Shown here one piece after another: positions 27,007-35,777 of a DNA stretch of 64,000 nt. Both the position numbers and the translations under genes were made by a program. Each line of letters opens with the position of its first letter. Within the stretch, counting starts at the first letter, position 1. Source of the DNA: Chloroflexota bacterium (GTDB taxonomy: Bacteria > Chloroflexota > Anaerolineae > Caldilineales > Caldilineaceae); NCBI GenBank assembly GCA_003577005.1, contig QEUW01000002.1:1-64000 (forward strand). The letters run 5' to 3'. The notes below the pieces were generated by a model, which searched no databases, was not told the DNA's origin, and was given only the letters and a program-made list of their open reading frames with translations.

Positions 27007-28071
27007 TCACGCCTTCTTTTCCGCCAGACGTTCGCCGAGGATGCCCTGAGGACGAAAGATCAACACCAGCACCAACATGGTGAACGCAAAGACATCCTTG
27101 AGCTGGTTAGCGCCAGGGATGCCTAGCCCATCCAGAATGAGGTTTGGCCCAATCGATTCAAAGACGCCCAGAAAAAGCCCACCCAACATCGCCCCCGGCA
27201 CGCTGCCGATGCCCCCCAATACGGCTGCGGTAAAGGCTTTGATGCCGGGGAAAAAGCCCATAAAAAAGTTGACGCCCTGGGGCCGGTAGAGCCCGTTGAT
27301 CACCCCCGCCGCACCGGCCAACAGACCGCCAATAGCAAAAGTAAAGACAATCACCCGGTCGATGTTGATCCCCATGAGCGCCGACACTTCTTTGTTTTCC
27401 GACACCGCCCGCATGGCTTTGCCCATCTTGGTGCGCTCGACGAGCCAGAAGAGCGCCAGCATGAGTACCAGCGCCGCGATAAAGACGACGATCTGGACGA
27501 TGGGGACTTCACTGCCCCCTACGGAAAAGGAGCCACGCAGGGCTTGCACCTCAGGGTACGAGCGAAAATTGGAGCCATAAAAACCACGGAAGGTATACTG
27601 CAAAAAGAAGGAGGCGCCAATCGCGGTGATCAGTGGCACCAGCCGCGGCGCCCCGCGCAGGGGCCGGTAGGCAATCCGTTCGAGCAGAATGGCAACACTC
27701 ATCGAGATGAGACCAGCAAAGAGCATCAAGAGCGGAATCGCAAGCCAGGGCGTGCTGTTCAAAAAACCGGCCCTTTGAAAGGACTCGGCCAAAAAAACAG
27801 TCGTAAATGCACCCGCCATATAGACTTCGCCATGGGCAAAGTTGATCATGAGCAAGATGCCATAGACGAGTGTATACCCAAGCGCAATCAGCGCATAGAT
27901 ACTTCCTTGCGCCAACCCAGAGAAGGTGAGACTGACCCACTGGTTTAGCGAATATTTCCCAGAAAGCAATGTGTTGGTTGCCCCGATGATAATTAGGGCA
28001 AAAATCGCAAGACGTAGCCCATATAAAACGAGATCGACCCACGAAACTCGTTCAAAAAAATCTCGGCCCAT
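27007..28071 (-). CDS. livH: Branched-chain amino acid ABC transporter permease LivH
   Basis: 354 residues, a little longer than usual at the N-terminus. Family blocks: LAQGSIYALIALGYTLVYGILLMINFAHGEVYM, the loop EQIAYRPLRG-like LLERIAYRPLRGAPRLVP, ERTKMGKAMRAVSENKEVSA (coupling loop) and GGIGSVPGAMLGG. It forms the membrane channel with LivM. It is the first gene after the binding protein, from which it is separated by a pair of hairpins. Confidence 0.93.
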   Translation of the reverse strand: MGRDFFERVSWVDLVLYGLRLAIFALIIIGATNTLLSGKYSLNQWVSLTFSGLAQGSIYALIALGYTLVYGILLMINFAHGEVYMAGAFTTVFLAESFQRAGFLNSTPWLAIPLLMLFAGLISMSVAILLERIAYRPLRGAPRLVPLITAIGASFFLQYTFRGFYGSNFRSYPEVQALRGSFSVGGSEVPIVQIVVFIAALVLMLALFWLVERTKMGKAMRAVSENKEVSALMGINIDRVIVFTFAIGGLLAGAAGVINGLYRPQGVNFFMGFFPGIKAFTAAVLGGIGSVPGAMLGGLFLGVFESIGPNLILDGLGIPGANQLKDVFAFTMLVLVLIFRPQGILGERLAEKKA

Positions 28072-28121
28072 ACCATTCTCACAAACTCAAGCGCCGGGAC
28101 AACAGCCCGACTGAACCAGGT

Positions 28122-28178
28122 AGGGCAAGAAGCCAGCTTGCCCTATAAATGAGCCAGGGAGAACCCCTCCCTGGCTCA
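28122..28178 (-). terminator. Double hairpin between livJ and livH
   Basis: TGAGCCAGGGA (28150-28160) pairs with TCCCTGGCTCA (28168-28178), and AGGGCAAG (28122-28129) with CTTGCCCT (28137-28144). There is no real T run, so partial termination or mRNA protection is likely. That would leave the binding protein in excess over the permeases. Confidence 0.65.
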
Positions 28179-28205
28179 CCAAACGTTGCTCAAGCGGATG
28201 ACATG

Positions 28206-29576
28206 CTATGGCTGCCAGATCGCTTCCGGCGGCCAGTTGCCTTCGTTAACCTCGGCCTCCGTCAACTGGAAGACGGCCAGCGCCTCGCCCGTGGCACAGT
28301 CACCCGTGGGTTGGCAGGATAGGGTACCCGTCAGACCGCTGAAACCCGAGGTGGCTGCGACTGCATCGCGCAAGGCCTGGCGGCCCACCAACAGGGCGCC
28401 ATCCTCGCCTTGTTGCGCCACCGACTCAATGGCATTCAGCAGGATGTTGGCGGCATCATAGGCATGGGCATGGAAGCCGCTCGGGGGGGACCCACCAAAC
28501 TTCTCTTCCCACTTCGCCAGGAAGGCATCATACGCTTCACCGGCCACGAATGGCCCCGACAGATACATACCCACCACCGATTCGCCCGTATTTTCCGGGA
28601 AGGTGTCGGCAAAGAGACCATCGGCGCCAAACAGTATCATCTCCTCCAGACCGGCAATTTCCTGCGACTGGGCCGCAATGAAGTTGCCTTCCGGCTCAAA
28701 GATGGGGAAGTAGAGCACATCGGGCGGGTTGGCTGCAATCTCGGTCAGAATGGGGCGCATGTCGGTGTCGCCCACATTGACCGCACCCTGGAAGGTCACT
28801 TCGCCGCCCAACTCTTGGAAGACCTCAGCCGCTACAGCCTGCAAGCCGTCGGCGTAGGGGCTGCCGTCGTGGATGGTCGCCAACGTGCGCGCCCCCAACT
28901 CGTTGTACATGAACTCGGCTGCAATCCGGCCCTGGAAGAGGTCATTGTGCGCCGTGCGGAAATAACCCGGCTGCCAGACACCACCCGCAGCCGCATCGTC
29001 GCTGGTCAGGATAGGCGCCGTGTTGGACGGAGAAATCATCACCAACCCAGCCTGGCTGATGACGGGCAGCGCAGCCACTGCCTCACTCGAACAACTGGTG
29101 CCCACAACGCCCAGAATGGTGGGGTCAGCCGCCACTCTCTGCGCCCCCGTCTGCCCGCCTTCGGCGCTGCACAATGTGTCCTCACCCGACAGTTGGATGG
29201 GATGGCCGAGCAATTCGCCACCCCGGTCATCGATAGCGATTTCAATCGCGCCGCGCGAATCCTGACCCAAGTTAGCAGTGGCACCGGAGACGGTCAGCAT
29301 GTAGGCGATGTGGATGGGTTCATCGGGCGCAAGTTCCACACAGCCGAGGTCATCGGTGCATTCCAACGGCCCTGCTGCGGCCGGTTCCTCAGCTGGTTCC
29401 TCGGTGGGTTCCTCAGCAGCCTCTTCAGCTGGTTCTTCAGCCGGTTCCTCGGCAGCTTCTTCCTGAGCTGGTGCAGCCGGCGGGGCCGCGGTCGGCTCGG
29501 CGCCGCCGCCACAGGCCGCCACGATCAGCGAAAGGACGATGAGAAAACTGAACAAAACGGACAGTTTCAGACGCAT
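28206..29576 (-). CDS. livJ: Branched-chain amino acid ABC transporter substrate-binding lipoprotein
   Basis: 456 residues. Lipoprotein signal ending LIVAACGGG, then an acidic spacer of repeated Ala-Glu-Glu-Pro units (about residues 35-70), then a type I periplasmic binding domain: IAYMLTVSGATANLGQDSRG, VGTSCSSEAVAALPVISQAG, PPDVLYFPIFEPEGNFIAAQ and SGFHAHAYDAANILLNAIE. Two cysteines around SGEDTLCSAEGGQ fit the usual disulfide. It is the first gene of the liv operon, with AAGGAG close to its ATG and a consensus promoter upstream. Ligand specificity (Leu/Ile/Val, amide or aromatic compound) is unknown. Confidence 0.92.
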   Translation of the reverse strand: MRLKLSVLFSFLIVLSLIVAACGGGAEPTAAPPAAPAQEEAAEEPAEEPAEEAAEEPTEEPAEEPAAAGPLECTDDLGCVELAPDEPIHIAYMLTVSGATANLGQDSRGAIEIAIDDRGGELLGHPIQLSGEDTLCSAEGGQTGAQRVAADPTILGVVGTSCSSEAVAALPVISQAGLVMISPSNTAPILTSDDAAAGGVWQPGYFRTAHNDLFQGRIAAEFMYNELGARTLATIHDGSPYADGLQAVAAEVFQELGGEVTFQGAVNVGDTDMRPILTEIAANPPDVLYFPIFEPEGNFIAAQSQEIAGLEEMILFGADGLFADTFPENTGESVVGMYLSGPFVAGEAYDAFLAKWEEKFGGSPPSGFHAHAYDAANILLNAIESVAQQGEDGALLVGRQALRDAVAATSGFSGLTGTLSCQPTGDCATGEALAVFQLTEAEVNEGNWPPEAIWQP

Positions 29577-29681
29577 ATGCTTCTCCTTTTGTGCGGTGCA
29601 AACTACAGCTAATAGATAGGGTTGGTTAACTGTAGGATGACAATGGTGGGCTCATAAGGATGACAATACTGCTTGCGCAGG

Positions 29682-29710
29682 ATTATAGGCTACCCGCTTG
29701 TGCTTGTCAA
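29682..29710 (-). promoter_or_regulatory. Consensus sigma-70 promoter of the liv operon
   Basis: On the minus strand TTGACA (29710 to 29705), exactly 17 bases, TATAAT (29687 to 29682). Both hexamers match consensus perfectly. The leader is about 100 bases. Confidence 0.88.
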
Positions 29711-29852
29711 CATCCCATTTACACAGGGCACGGCTTGGCAATTTGAGCAAAGTGACGATTGTCTGAATGTCTGTGGCGAGCGGCTGGCTGAGCAATCCGG
29801 CTGAACTCTAACACTTTTCTAGCATAAACGCTTTCGTGTGTGTTCGGCAGTG

Positions 29853-29861
29853 TGGTATAAT
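29853..29861 (+). promoter_or_regulatory. Extended -10 promoter for coaE
   Basis: TGGTATAAT at 29853-29861 is a perfect extended -10, about 55 bases before the coaE start. No clear -35 is needed or seen. Confidence 0.65.
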
Positions 29862-29915
29862 CCACCTATGCGCCGGATGATCCGCGGCGCTTTTTGTTGT
29901 TTGGTATATCGTACC

Positions 29916-30524
29916 ATGCCCAAGCCGTATGTCATTGGCCTGACTGGCAACATTGCCACAGGCAAAAGCACGGTGCTGGACTATCTGGCAACCAGGGGCG
30001 CCCACGTAATCGATGCCGATAAGTTGACGCACCGGGCGATGGCGCCTGGTGGCCCGGCCTACCAGGCAATTGTCGATGCTTTTGGCGCCGCGGTGACAGA
30101 TGCCGATGGCATCATCGACCGTTCGGCACTGGGGCGGATCGTCTTTAACGACCCGGCGGCGTTGCGCCAGCTAGAGGCAATTGTCCATCCTGCTGTCACC
30201 GATCTAGTGTTAGCCGAAGTCCGTCAGACCACTGCACCGGTGGTTGTTATCGAGGCGATCAAGTTGCTGGAAGCGCGCAATCTGCTGCGCCTCTGTGACG
30301 AGACATGGGTTGTCACTGCCAGTGAGGAGACACAGTTGCGCCGTCTGCGCGCAAAACGGGGCATAGATGAAGCGGAGGCGCGTCGACGAATGGCGGCGCA
30401 ATCGTCCCAAGCAGAGAAGGTCCGGCTGGCCGACCGCGTCATCGTCAACGATGGCGAACTGGACGAGCTTTTTGCCCAACTGGATGCGCTTTGGAGTGAA
30501 ATCGAACACAAATGGACCGTCTGA
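29916..30524 (+). CDS. coaE: Dephospho-CoA kinase
   Basis: 202 residues, normal for CoaE. It phosphorylates dephospho-CoA at the last step of CoA synthesis. P-loop GLTGNIATGKST at residues 8-19 (the usual form is GGIGSGKS), then ARGAHVIDADKLTHRAM with the conserved Asp, and LVLAEVRQ...VVIEAIKLLEA. The ATG at 29916 places the P-loop at the standard distance; an earlier in-frame ATG at 29838 would add an unlike extension and lie upstream of the promoter -10. It starts the rightward housekeeping run. Confidence 0.92.
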   Translation: MPKPYVIGLTGNIATGKSTVLDYLATRGAHVIDADKLTHRAMAPGGPAYQAIVDAFGAAVTDADGIIDRSALGRIVFNDPAALRQLEAIVHPAVTDLVLAEVRQTTAPVVVIEAIKLLEARNLLRLCDETWVVTASEETQLRRLRAKRGIDEAEARRRMAAQSSQAEKVRLADRVIVNDGELDELFAQLDALWSEIEHKWTV

Positions 30525-30703
30525 GGCATTTCTGGAATAACCATCCTATTTTGTCTAACTGGCTTGTCTTAGCTGTCGGCATGGTAATTATCCTCTACTT
30601 TAGCGCCCGCCACGTCGGGTTTCTACCTGGCCAGTGGGCGGCTCTCTACGGCGCAACGATTGTACTGGCCGGGCTTTGTGCGTGGATTATCAGTTGGGAG
30701 TAG
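30512..30703 (+). CDS. Small two-helix membrane protein
   Basis: 63 residues with two hydrophobic segments (about 17-32 and 41-60), ending SWE. It overlaps the end of coaE by 13 bases, so it is probably translationally coupled. I do not recognise a family. Its conservation beside coaE would decide whether it is real, but the clean membrane pattern and coupling support it. Confidence 0.65.
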   Translation: MDRLRHFWNNHPILSNWLVLAVGMVIILYFSARHVGFLPGQWAALYGATIVLAGLCAWIISWE

Positions 30704-30757
30704 GGATTAGGAATTAGAGCGACTCCGTTCGTGCGAGCAGGCCTTAATCCCTAATCA
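30701..30757. repeat. Word-repeat hairpin before dnaJ
   Basis: TAGGGATTAGGAATTAG (30701-30717) is mirrored by TTAATCCCTAATC (30744-30756). The arms are built from the word TAGGGATTA. It fills the gap between the small membrane protein and dnaJ. Confidence 0.6.
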
Positions 30758-30766
30758 GGCAGAACG

Positions 30767-31906
30767 ATGGCAACGAAATCTATGGAAAAACGCGACTACT
30801 ATGAAGTGCTGGGCGTTGAACGCAATGTCGATAAAGAGACGTTGAAACGGGCATTTCGCAGGCTAGCTCAGAAGTACCACCCCGATGTCAACAAAACGCC
30901 CGAAGCCGAGACTGTTTTCAAAGAGATCAACGAAGCTTACCAGGTGCTCAGCGACGACCAGAAGCGTGCGGCGTATGACCGGTTCGGCCATGCAGGCGTA
31001 CAGGGCGTCGGTGGTTTTAACGATTTCCCGGGTGGCTTTGGCGATCTCAACAGCATTTTTGAAGAAATCTTTGGTGGCTTTGGTGGCTTTGGCGGGGGAA
31101 CCCGCTCGCGCACCCAGGCGCGGCGCGGGGCGGACCTGCGGGCAGATATTACGCTCACCTTTCATGAAGCAGCGTTTGGTGTCGACCGGGAGTTGGACAT
31201 CCCCCGTCTTGAAATCTGTGACCGCTGCCAGGGTCGTGGCGCTGAGCCGCCCACGAACCCCGTCACCTGTTCGCGCTGCAACGGCGCGGGTGAAATTCAG
31301 CAGCGCCAGGTTAGCCCGCTCTTTGGCACAGTGATCACCGCCACGACCTGCCCTAACTGCAACGGAACGGGTGAGGTAATCCCATCGCCTTGCAAGAAGT
31401 GCAACGGCCAAAAGCGTGTGCGTGTGACCCGAAAACTCAATGTCAAGATCCCTGCCGGTGTGGATAGTGGCACGCGCATCCGGCTGGCGGGGGAGGGGGA
31501 GGCCGGCCAGTTTGGCGGCCCGCCGGGTAACCTCTATGTGATTGTCAATGTTGAACCCCACCCCTACTTTGTGCGTGACCAGTTCGACCTTCACTACGAG
31601 TTGCCCATCAATGTTGCGCAGGCTGCCCTGGGTGCCACCGTCAAGATCCCGACGCTCGATGAGAGGGAAGAGACGCTCGAGATCCCACCCGGCACGCAGA
31701 CGGGCCGTTCGTTTACCAAGCGCGGGTTGGGTATCCCTCGTCTCCAACGCAGTGGCCGCGGGGATATGATTATCACTGTGCGGGTTGTCACCCCGACCAA
31801 TCTGACCGTCGAGCAAAAAGAGCTTTTTCGCCAACTGGCAAAGACCTTTGGCGATGGCACAAGCGAACACCCAAAGGGCTTTTTCGACCGTATTTTTGGA
31901 ACGTAA
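30767..31906 (+). CDS. dnaJ: Chaperone protein DnaJ
   Basis: 379 residues with complete type I architecture. J domain at about 8-72 with the HPD triad in KYHPDVNK, Gly/Phe-rich region ([11 protein letters not shown]...GGFGGFGGG), zinc region with four CxxCxG repeats ([32 protein letters not shown]) and C-terminal substrate-binding beta domains. The fourth repeat ends in Lys rather than Gly. It stimulates DnaK ATPase and delivers unfolded proteins. No dnaK or grpE is nearby; dnaJ followed by prmA and rsmE is a common arrangement. An in-frame ATG five codons later could also be used. Confidence 0.95.
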   Translation: MATKSMEKRDYYEVLGVERNVDKETLKRAFRRLAQKYHPDVNKTPEAETVFKEINEAYQVLSDDQKRAAYDRFGHAGVQGVGGFNDFPGGFGDLNSIFEEIFGGFGGFGGGTRSRTQARRGADLRADITLTFHEAAFGVDRELDIPRLEICDRCQGRGAEPPTNPVTCSRCNGAGEIQQRQVSPLFGTVITATTCPNCNGTGEVIPSPCKKCNGQKRVRVTRKLNVKIPAGVDSGTRIRLAGEGEAGQFGGPPGNLYVIVNVEPHPYFVRDQFDLHYELPINVAQAALGATVKIPTLDEREETLEIPPGTQTGRSFTKRGLGIPRLQRSGRGDMIITVRVVTPTNLTVEQKELFRQLAKTFGDGTSEHPKGFFDRIFGT

Positions 31907-31968
31907 AGGTTTGGCAAAAATCTAAAAATTCTGTAAATCTCGCAAATCGTATTCTAAAAGGAAACATC

Positions 31969-32529
31969 ATGGCAACAACTTCTGATCTGCAGCGCGGCAT
32001 GCTCATTATGTACAATGGTTCCATTCACCGCGTGGTCGAGTACGAACATATCAGCCCGGGCAACTGGCGCGCCTTTGTGCGCTTGCGGCTGAAGAATTTC
32101 AAGACCGGCAAAGTGATCGAAGACCGTGTCCGCGCAGGTTCAGACATCGAAATTGTCAACACCCAAACGCGCTCGGCCCAGTACCTCTACAAAGATGGCG
32201 ACATGTACCACTTTATGGACAACGAAAATTTTGACCAGATTGCGCTCTCTGAGGGGGTGGCCGGTGACCGCATGACCTTTATCAAAGAAAATGACACCGT
32301 CGACCTGCTCCTACTGGAAAACGGTCAGGTGCTTGATGTCGAGCCGCCCACCTTTGCCATCCTCGAAGTGACCGAGGCCGAGGTAGCGGTGCGGGGCGAT
32401 ACGGCCAACAATGTCCAGAAGAACGTAACCGTGGAAACTGGTGCTACGGTCAAGGTGCCCGCCTTTGTCAATCAGGGCGATAAAATTCGCGTCGACACGC
32501 GCACCGGTGAGTATGTAGACCGCGCATAG
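31969..32529 (+). CDS. efp: Elongation factor P
   Basis: 186 residues with the three beta-barrel domains of EF-P. It relieves ribosome stalling at proline runs. Domain I has [20 protein letters not shown] and [20 protein letters not shown]; the C-terminal domain ends [24 protein letters not shown], the expected signature. The tip loop reads SPGNWRAF, so Asn32 stands where E. coli has the modified Lys34. No modification enzyme genes are in the window. AAAAGGAAAC precedes the ATG. Confidence 0.95.
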   Translation: MATTSDLQRGMLIMYNGSIHRVVEYEHISPGNWRAFVRLRLKNFKTGKVIEDRVRAGSDIEIVNTQTRSAQYLYKDGDMYHFMDNENFDQIALSEGVAGDRMTFIKENDTVDLLLLENGQVLDVEPPTFAILEVTEAEVAVRGDTANNVQKNVTVETGATVKVPAFVNQGDKIRVDTRTGEYVDRA

Positions 32530-32541
32530 CTAACTGCAACA

Positions 32542-32686
32542 ACAGGAACACGGAGAGCACAGAGATGGTACGGAGCACGCGGAGAGAGAAAGAGAGCGGT
32601 GTCTCTGTGCTCTGGTATGATGGATACACAGCGCCGCACTCTGTGTATCTCTGTGTCTGCTCCGTGTTCTCTGTGTCGCTTTATTG
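32542..32686. repeat. Long CACAGAG-word hairpin between efp and prmA
   Basis: About 145 bases: the left arm is rich in GGAACACGGAGAGCACAGAGA words, the right arm in TCTGTGTCTGCTCCGTGTTCTCTGTG-type complements. It shares vocabulary with elements at 17.1, 62.8 and 63.95 kb. No coding potential. Confidence 0.7.
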
Positions 32687-32703
32687 AATAGGATGAAACG
32701 GCG

Positions 32704-33666
32704 ATGGCTGCCGATGAACTGATTGAGATCGCCGTCGATGTGGACCCCGAAGCCGCTGAAGTTGTGAGTGAACTCTTCAATCGCTACAATGGCGGTGGCT
32801 ACGAAGAAGACAGCGTGGCCGGTGAGGCGGGCGGTGGCGGCGCAGTAGTCGAAGCCACCGGGCTCGATGATGATTACCAGCCTATCCCCGGCAAATATCG
32901 GCTTGTGGTAAAGACCTATCTCAAACCCGGCCCGCGCGGGGAGGCGATTCGTCGCCAGATCGAAGAGGGCTTGTGGCGGCTCAGTCTTCTCTATCCCCTC
33001 CCCGAACCCCAAGTGCGTATCTTGCAAGAGGAAGATTGGGCGCATGCTTGGAAGAAATTCTACAAACCCCTACGGATCGGTCGGCGCGTAGTGCTCAAAC
33101 CAAGCTGGGAAAGCTTCCCCGCTAGCGCCGACGACGTGGTCATCGAGTTGGACCCCGGTATGGCCTTTGGCACCGGTCTGCACCCCAGTACGCGCCTCTG
33201 TATTGCCGCGCTGGAAGAGGTGATGCGGGCGGATGATCGTGTCCTTGACCTGGGCACCGGTAGCGGTGTGCTGGCGCTGGTGGCCGCCAAACTAGGTGCG
33301 GGTTCGATCCTTGCGACCGATATCGATACGCTGGCGGTGCGGGTTGCAATCGAAAACGCGCAGTTGAACGGTCTGACGGTTAGTGAGCGTTTGCAGATCA
33401 AACACGGCAGCGTCCCCTCTGAAATGGCCGGTCATTTTCAGGTCATCGTCGCCAATATCCTGGCCGAAGTGTTGGTGAAGTTATTCGATGGCGAATACGG
33501 CGACCCGCCGCTAGCTGAACCGCTGGCGCCAAACGGCCATCTGATTCTCTCGGGTATCCTCAATGAACGCGCCCCGCTTGTTGTCGACGCTGCTGCCCGT
33601 CATGGTCTCCAACTGGTAGACCGGAAAGAAGAGGGGGATTGGGTGGCGTTGGTTGTGCAGAAGTAA
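32704..33666 (+). CDS. prmA: Ribosomal protein L11 methyltransferase
   Basis: 320 residues. N-terminal substrate domain (about 1-130) and an SAM-binding domain with motif I LDLGTGSGVLALVAAKLG, preceded by the typical DPGMAFGTGLHPSTRLC, and motif IV VIVANILAEVLVKL (NxLA, catalytic loop). PrmA trimethylates L11 residues. The N-terminal domain contains an unusual acidic/Gly insertion near residues 38-60. It follows dnaJ-efp after a repeat spacer and precedes rsmE. Confidence 0.93.
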   Translation: MAADELIEIAVDVDPEAAEVVSELFNRYNGGGYEEDSVAGEAGGGGAVVEATGLDDDYQPIPGKYRLVVKTYLKPGPRGEAIRRQIEEGLWRLSLLYPLPEPQVRILQEEDWAHAWKKFYKPLRIGRRVVLKPSWESFPASADDVVIELDPGMAFGTGLHPSTRLCIAALEEVMRADDRVLDLGTGSGVLALVAAKLGAGSILATDIDTLAVRVAIENAQLNGLTVSERLQIKHGSVPSEMAGHFQVIVANILAEVLVKLFDGEYGDPPLAEPLAPNGHLILSGILNERAPLVVDAAARHGLQLVDRKEEGDWVALVVQK

Positions 33667-33671
33667 AGGCT

Positions 33672-34442
33672 ATGCAGCGATTTTTCGTGCTCGACACTGC
33701 GATGAGCACCGGTCAGACGGTCGATCTGACCCCATTGGCGCATCAGTTGCACACCGTTTTACGCCTTTCGAGTGGCAGCGAGATCATCCTGCTAGATGGT
33801 GCCGGCTCTGAATTTATCACTCGGCTGGAGCGGGTCGAACGCAGGGCGGCAACCGGGCGGGTGTTGGTGCAGCGGCCGGTGATTGCTGAGCCACATGTGC
33901 AACTTACCCTCTACCAGTGCAGCCTCAAGGCAGATAAGTTTGAGTGGGTGCTACAAAAGGGAACTGAACTGGGCGTGAGTTGTTTTGTCCCGGTGCTGAG
34001 CGAACGCAGTATTGTGCGCCCGGCTGGCCCGTTGTTGAACAAGTATGGTCGCTGGCGCGCTATCCTGCGTGAAGGAGCGGAACAGTGTGGCGCCGGGCGA
34101 ATTCCGACGCTTGCGGCCCCCCTTTCCTGGGAGCAGGCTATCCGCCAGGCGCAAGGGTTACGATTTCTGGCGTGGGAGGGGGCAACTGCAACTCGAACCC
34201 CTGGATTGGGTGAACGACTGGCGCAGCAAATTGTGCCCCAGCTGTCCCGTGTGAATCTTTTGATTGGCCCGGAGGGTGGGGTAAGCCATGCTGAAGCTAT
34301 CGCAGCACAAGCCGAGGGCTGGCAGGTCGTGTCGCTGGGCCGGCGGGTCTTGCGGGCAGAGACAGCGGCGATTGCTGCTGTTACCATCGTCTTGGAGCGA
34401 ATGGGGAGTCTGGGGCCATCTGGTGTAGCCTCTGACCTGTAG
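33672..34442 (+). CDS. rsmE: 16S rRNA (uracil(1498)-N3)-methyltransferase RsmE
   Basis: 256 residues. Family marks: N-terminal MQRFFVLD, LYQCSLKADKFEWVLQKGTELGVSCFVPVLSERSIV, the SPOUT knot region LLIGPEGGVSHAEAIAAQAEGW and LGRRVLRAETAAIAAVTIV. It methylates U1498 of 16S rRNA. The ATG at 33672 lies five bases after the prmA stop. The pair prmA-rsmE is widely conserved. Confidence 0.94.
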   Translation: MQRFFVLDTAMSTGQTVDLTPLAHQLHTVLRLSSGSEIILLDGAGSEFITRLERVERRAATGRVLVQRPVIAEPHVQLTLYQCSLKADKFEWVLQKGTELGVSCFVPVLSERSIVRPAGPLLNKYGRWRAILREGAEQCGAGRIPTLAAPLSWEQAIRQAQGLRFLAWEGATATRTPGLGERLAQQIVPQLSRVNLLIGPEGGVSHAEAIAAQAEGWQVVSLGRRVLRAETAAIAAVTIVLERMGSLGPSGVASDL

Positions 34443-34464
34443 GGCTGCCTACAGTCCTGGCAAT

Positions 34465-34494
34465 TTGACAGATGTAGACTATCAGACGTATAAT
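34465..34494 (+). promoter_or_regulatory. Consensus promoter of trxB
   Basis: TTGACA (34465-34470), 18-base spacer, TATAAT (34489-34494). Both hexamers are perfect. The trxB start is 70 bases downstream. Confidence 0.85.
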
Positions 34495-34495
34495 G

Positions 34496-34514
34496 CACTA
34501 TAAAAAATATAGTG
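34496..34514. promoter_or_regulatory. Palindrome at the trxB transcription start, possible operator
   Basis: CACTATA-AAAAA-TATAGTG, a perfect 7-5-7 inverted repeat starting two bases after the -10 hexamer. The position over the expected +1 suits a repressor or redox-sensor site; the binding protein is unknown. Confidence 0.5.
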
Positions 34515-34563
34515 TGGCTCGAACGAATGTAGGTGCCGAGTCCGAACTTTGAGGAGAGAATTC

Positions 34564-35622
34564 ATGGCGACTCAGTCGTATACCAACGGCGCCCAGAGCA
34601 ATGGCGCAGGCCAGTCTGTCGAGAATGTGATCATTGTGGGCAGTGGCCCGGCCGGTTTTACCGCCGGCCTCTACGCCGCCCGCGCCAACCTCAACCCACT
34701 GCTGATTACAGGTAACGAGTACGGCGGCCAGGTAAGCCTGACGTACGAAGTGGAAAATTACCCCGGCTTCCCCGAAAGCCTCAGCGGCCCGGAGCTAGTG
34801 GAAAAGATGAAGGCGCAGGCAGAAAAGTTTGGCACGCGCGTGGAATTCGACTACGTCACGGAGATCGTTACAGACCGCCACCCCTACCTGGTGCGTACTG
34901 CGGACGGCAAAGAGTATGCGACCAAGGCGGTAATCCTCGCCACGGGGGCCAGCCCTCGCTATCTCGAGGTGCCGGGTGAAAAAGAGTTGACCGGCAAGGG
35001 CGTGAGCTACTGCGCCACATGCGATGGCTTCTTTTTCCGTGGCAAAGATGTAATCGTGGTGGGGGGTGGCGACAGCGCTGCCGAAGAGGCGGTATTTTTG
35101 ACCAAATTTGCCCGGCGCGTCCGCCTGGTGCACCGCCGTGATGAATTGCGCGCCAGCAAGATCTTGCAGCAGCGCGTCTTTGAGAACGAGAAGATCGAGG
35201 TCATCTGGAACACCGTCGTCACCGAGGTGGTGGGCCAGGACGGTAAAGTGGCCGGTGTGGCAACCCGGAACACGGTCACCGGTGAAACAGGCTTTTTGGA
35301 GACCGATGGTGTCTTTATCTTTGTCGGCCACCTGCCTAACAACCAGTTGCTCAAAGGCAAATTTGAGCTGGACGCCGATGGGCACCTCATCACTGACCGC
35401 TTTATGCGCACCAACATCCCCGGCATCTTTGCTGCTGGTGAGATCATGGATAAGGTCTACAAACAGGTGGCGACCAGCGTGGGGCAAGGTTGCGCTGCGG
35501 CTATGCAGGCAACCAAGTTCCTGGAAGAACTAAACGATCACGCCGAATTGAATCTGAAACATGACCCGCGCCAGTTTGGCACCGTGGCAGTGAAAGAGGC
35601 CGAGGTACTGGGAACGTGGTAA
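34564..35622 (+). CDS. trxB: Thioredoxin reductase
   Basis: 352 residues. FAD motif [20 protein letters not shown] near residue 22, redox-active CATC in [22 protein letters not shown] motif [19 protein letters not shown] and FAD-contacting [21 protein letters not shown]. It reduces thioredoxin with NADPH. About 40 extra residues follow the usual end. GAGGAG lies at 34550, and the ATG at 34564 is chosen. It has a strong promoter with an adjacent palindrome and its own terminator, so it is controlled separately. Confidence 0.95.
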   Translation: MATQSYTNGAQSNGAGQSVENVIIVGSGPAGFTAGLYAARANLNPLLITGNEYGGQVSLTYEVENYPGFPESLSGPELVEKMKAQAEKFGTRVEFDYVTEIVTDRHPYLVRTADGKEYATKAVILATGASPRYLEVPGEKELTGKGVSYCATCDGFFFRGKDVIVVGGGDSAAEEAVFLTKFARRVRLVHRRDELRASKILQQRVFENEKIEVIWNTVVTEVVGQDGKVAGVATRNTVTGETGFLETDGVFIFVGHLPNNQLLKGKFELDADGHLITDRFMRTNIPGIFAAGEIMDKVYKQVATSVGQGCAAAMQATKFLEELNDHAELNLKHDPRQFGTVAVKEAEVLGTW

Positions 35623-35645
35623 TAGGTTAAGCATCAAGCGATTTG

Positions 35646-35687
35646 AACAGGGGGATGGAAAGAGCTCTTTCTATCCCCCTGTTTTTT
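35646..35687 (+). terminator. Strong intrinsic terminator of trxB
   Basis: AACAGGGGGAT (35646-35656) pairs with ATCCCCCTGTT (35673-35683); the inner bases GAAAGAGCTCTTTC extend the stem, and six T residues follow. Confidence 0.9.
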
Positions 35688-35761
35688 GTTCCCAGTTTTT
35701 TGGTCAAGGTGCGATGGAGTTCGTATACAACTCATTGCTTTCTCGCCAGACCTGCAACCTG

Positions 35762-35770
35762 TGCTACAAT
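35762..35770 (+). promoter_or_regulatory. Extended -10 promoter for murJ
   Basis: TGCTACAAT at 35762-35770, just eight bases before the chosen ATG, so the leader would be nearly absent. The -35 is unclear. Confidence 0.4.
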
Positions 35771-35777
35771 CGCGGAC

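Larger units (their letters stand above)
29577..29915. other. Divergent livJ-coaE intergenic region
   Basis: 339 bases with no gene. It holds the consensus livJ promoter on the minus strand and an extended -10 for coaE on the plus strand, about 145 bases apart. Confidence 0.8.

Noticed and set aside
30863..31870. 335-codon minus-strand frame opposite dnaJ
   Set aside because: Antisense shadow of a full-length, unmistakable dnaJ.
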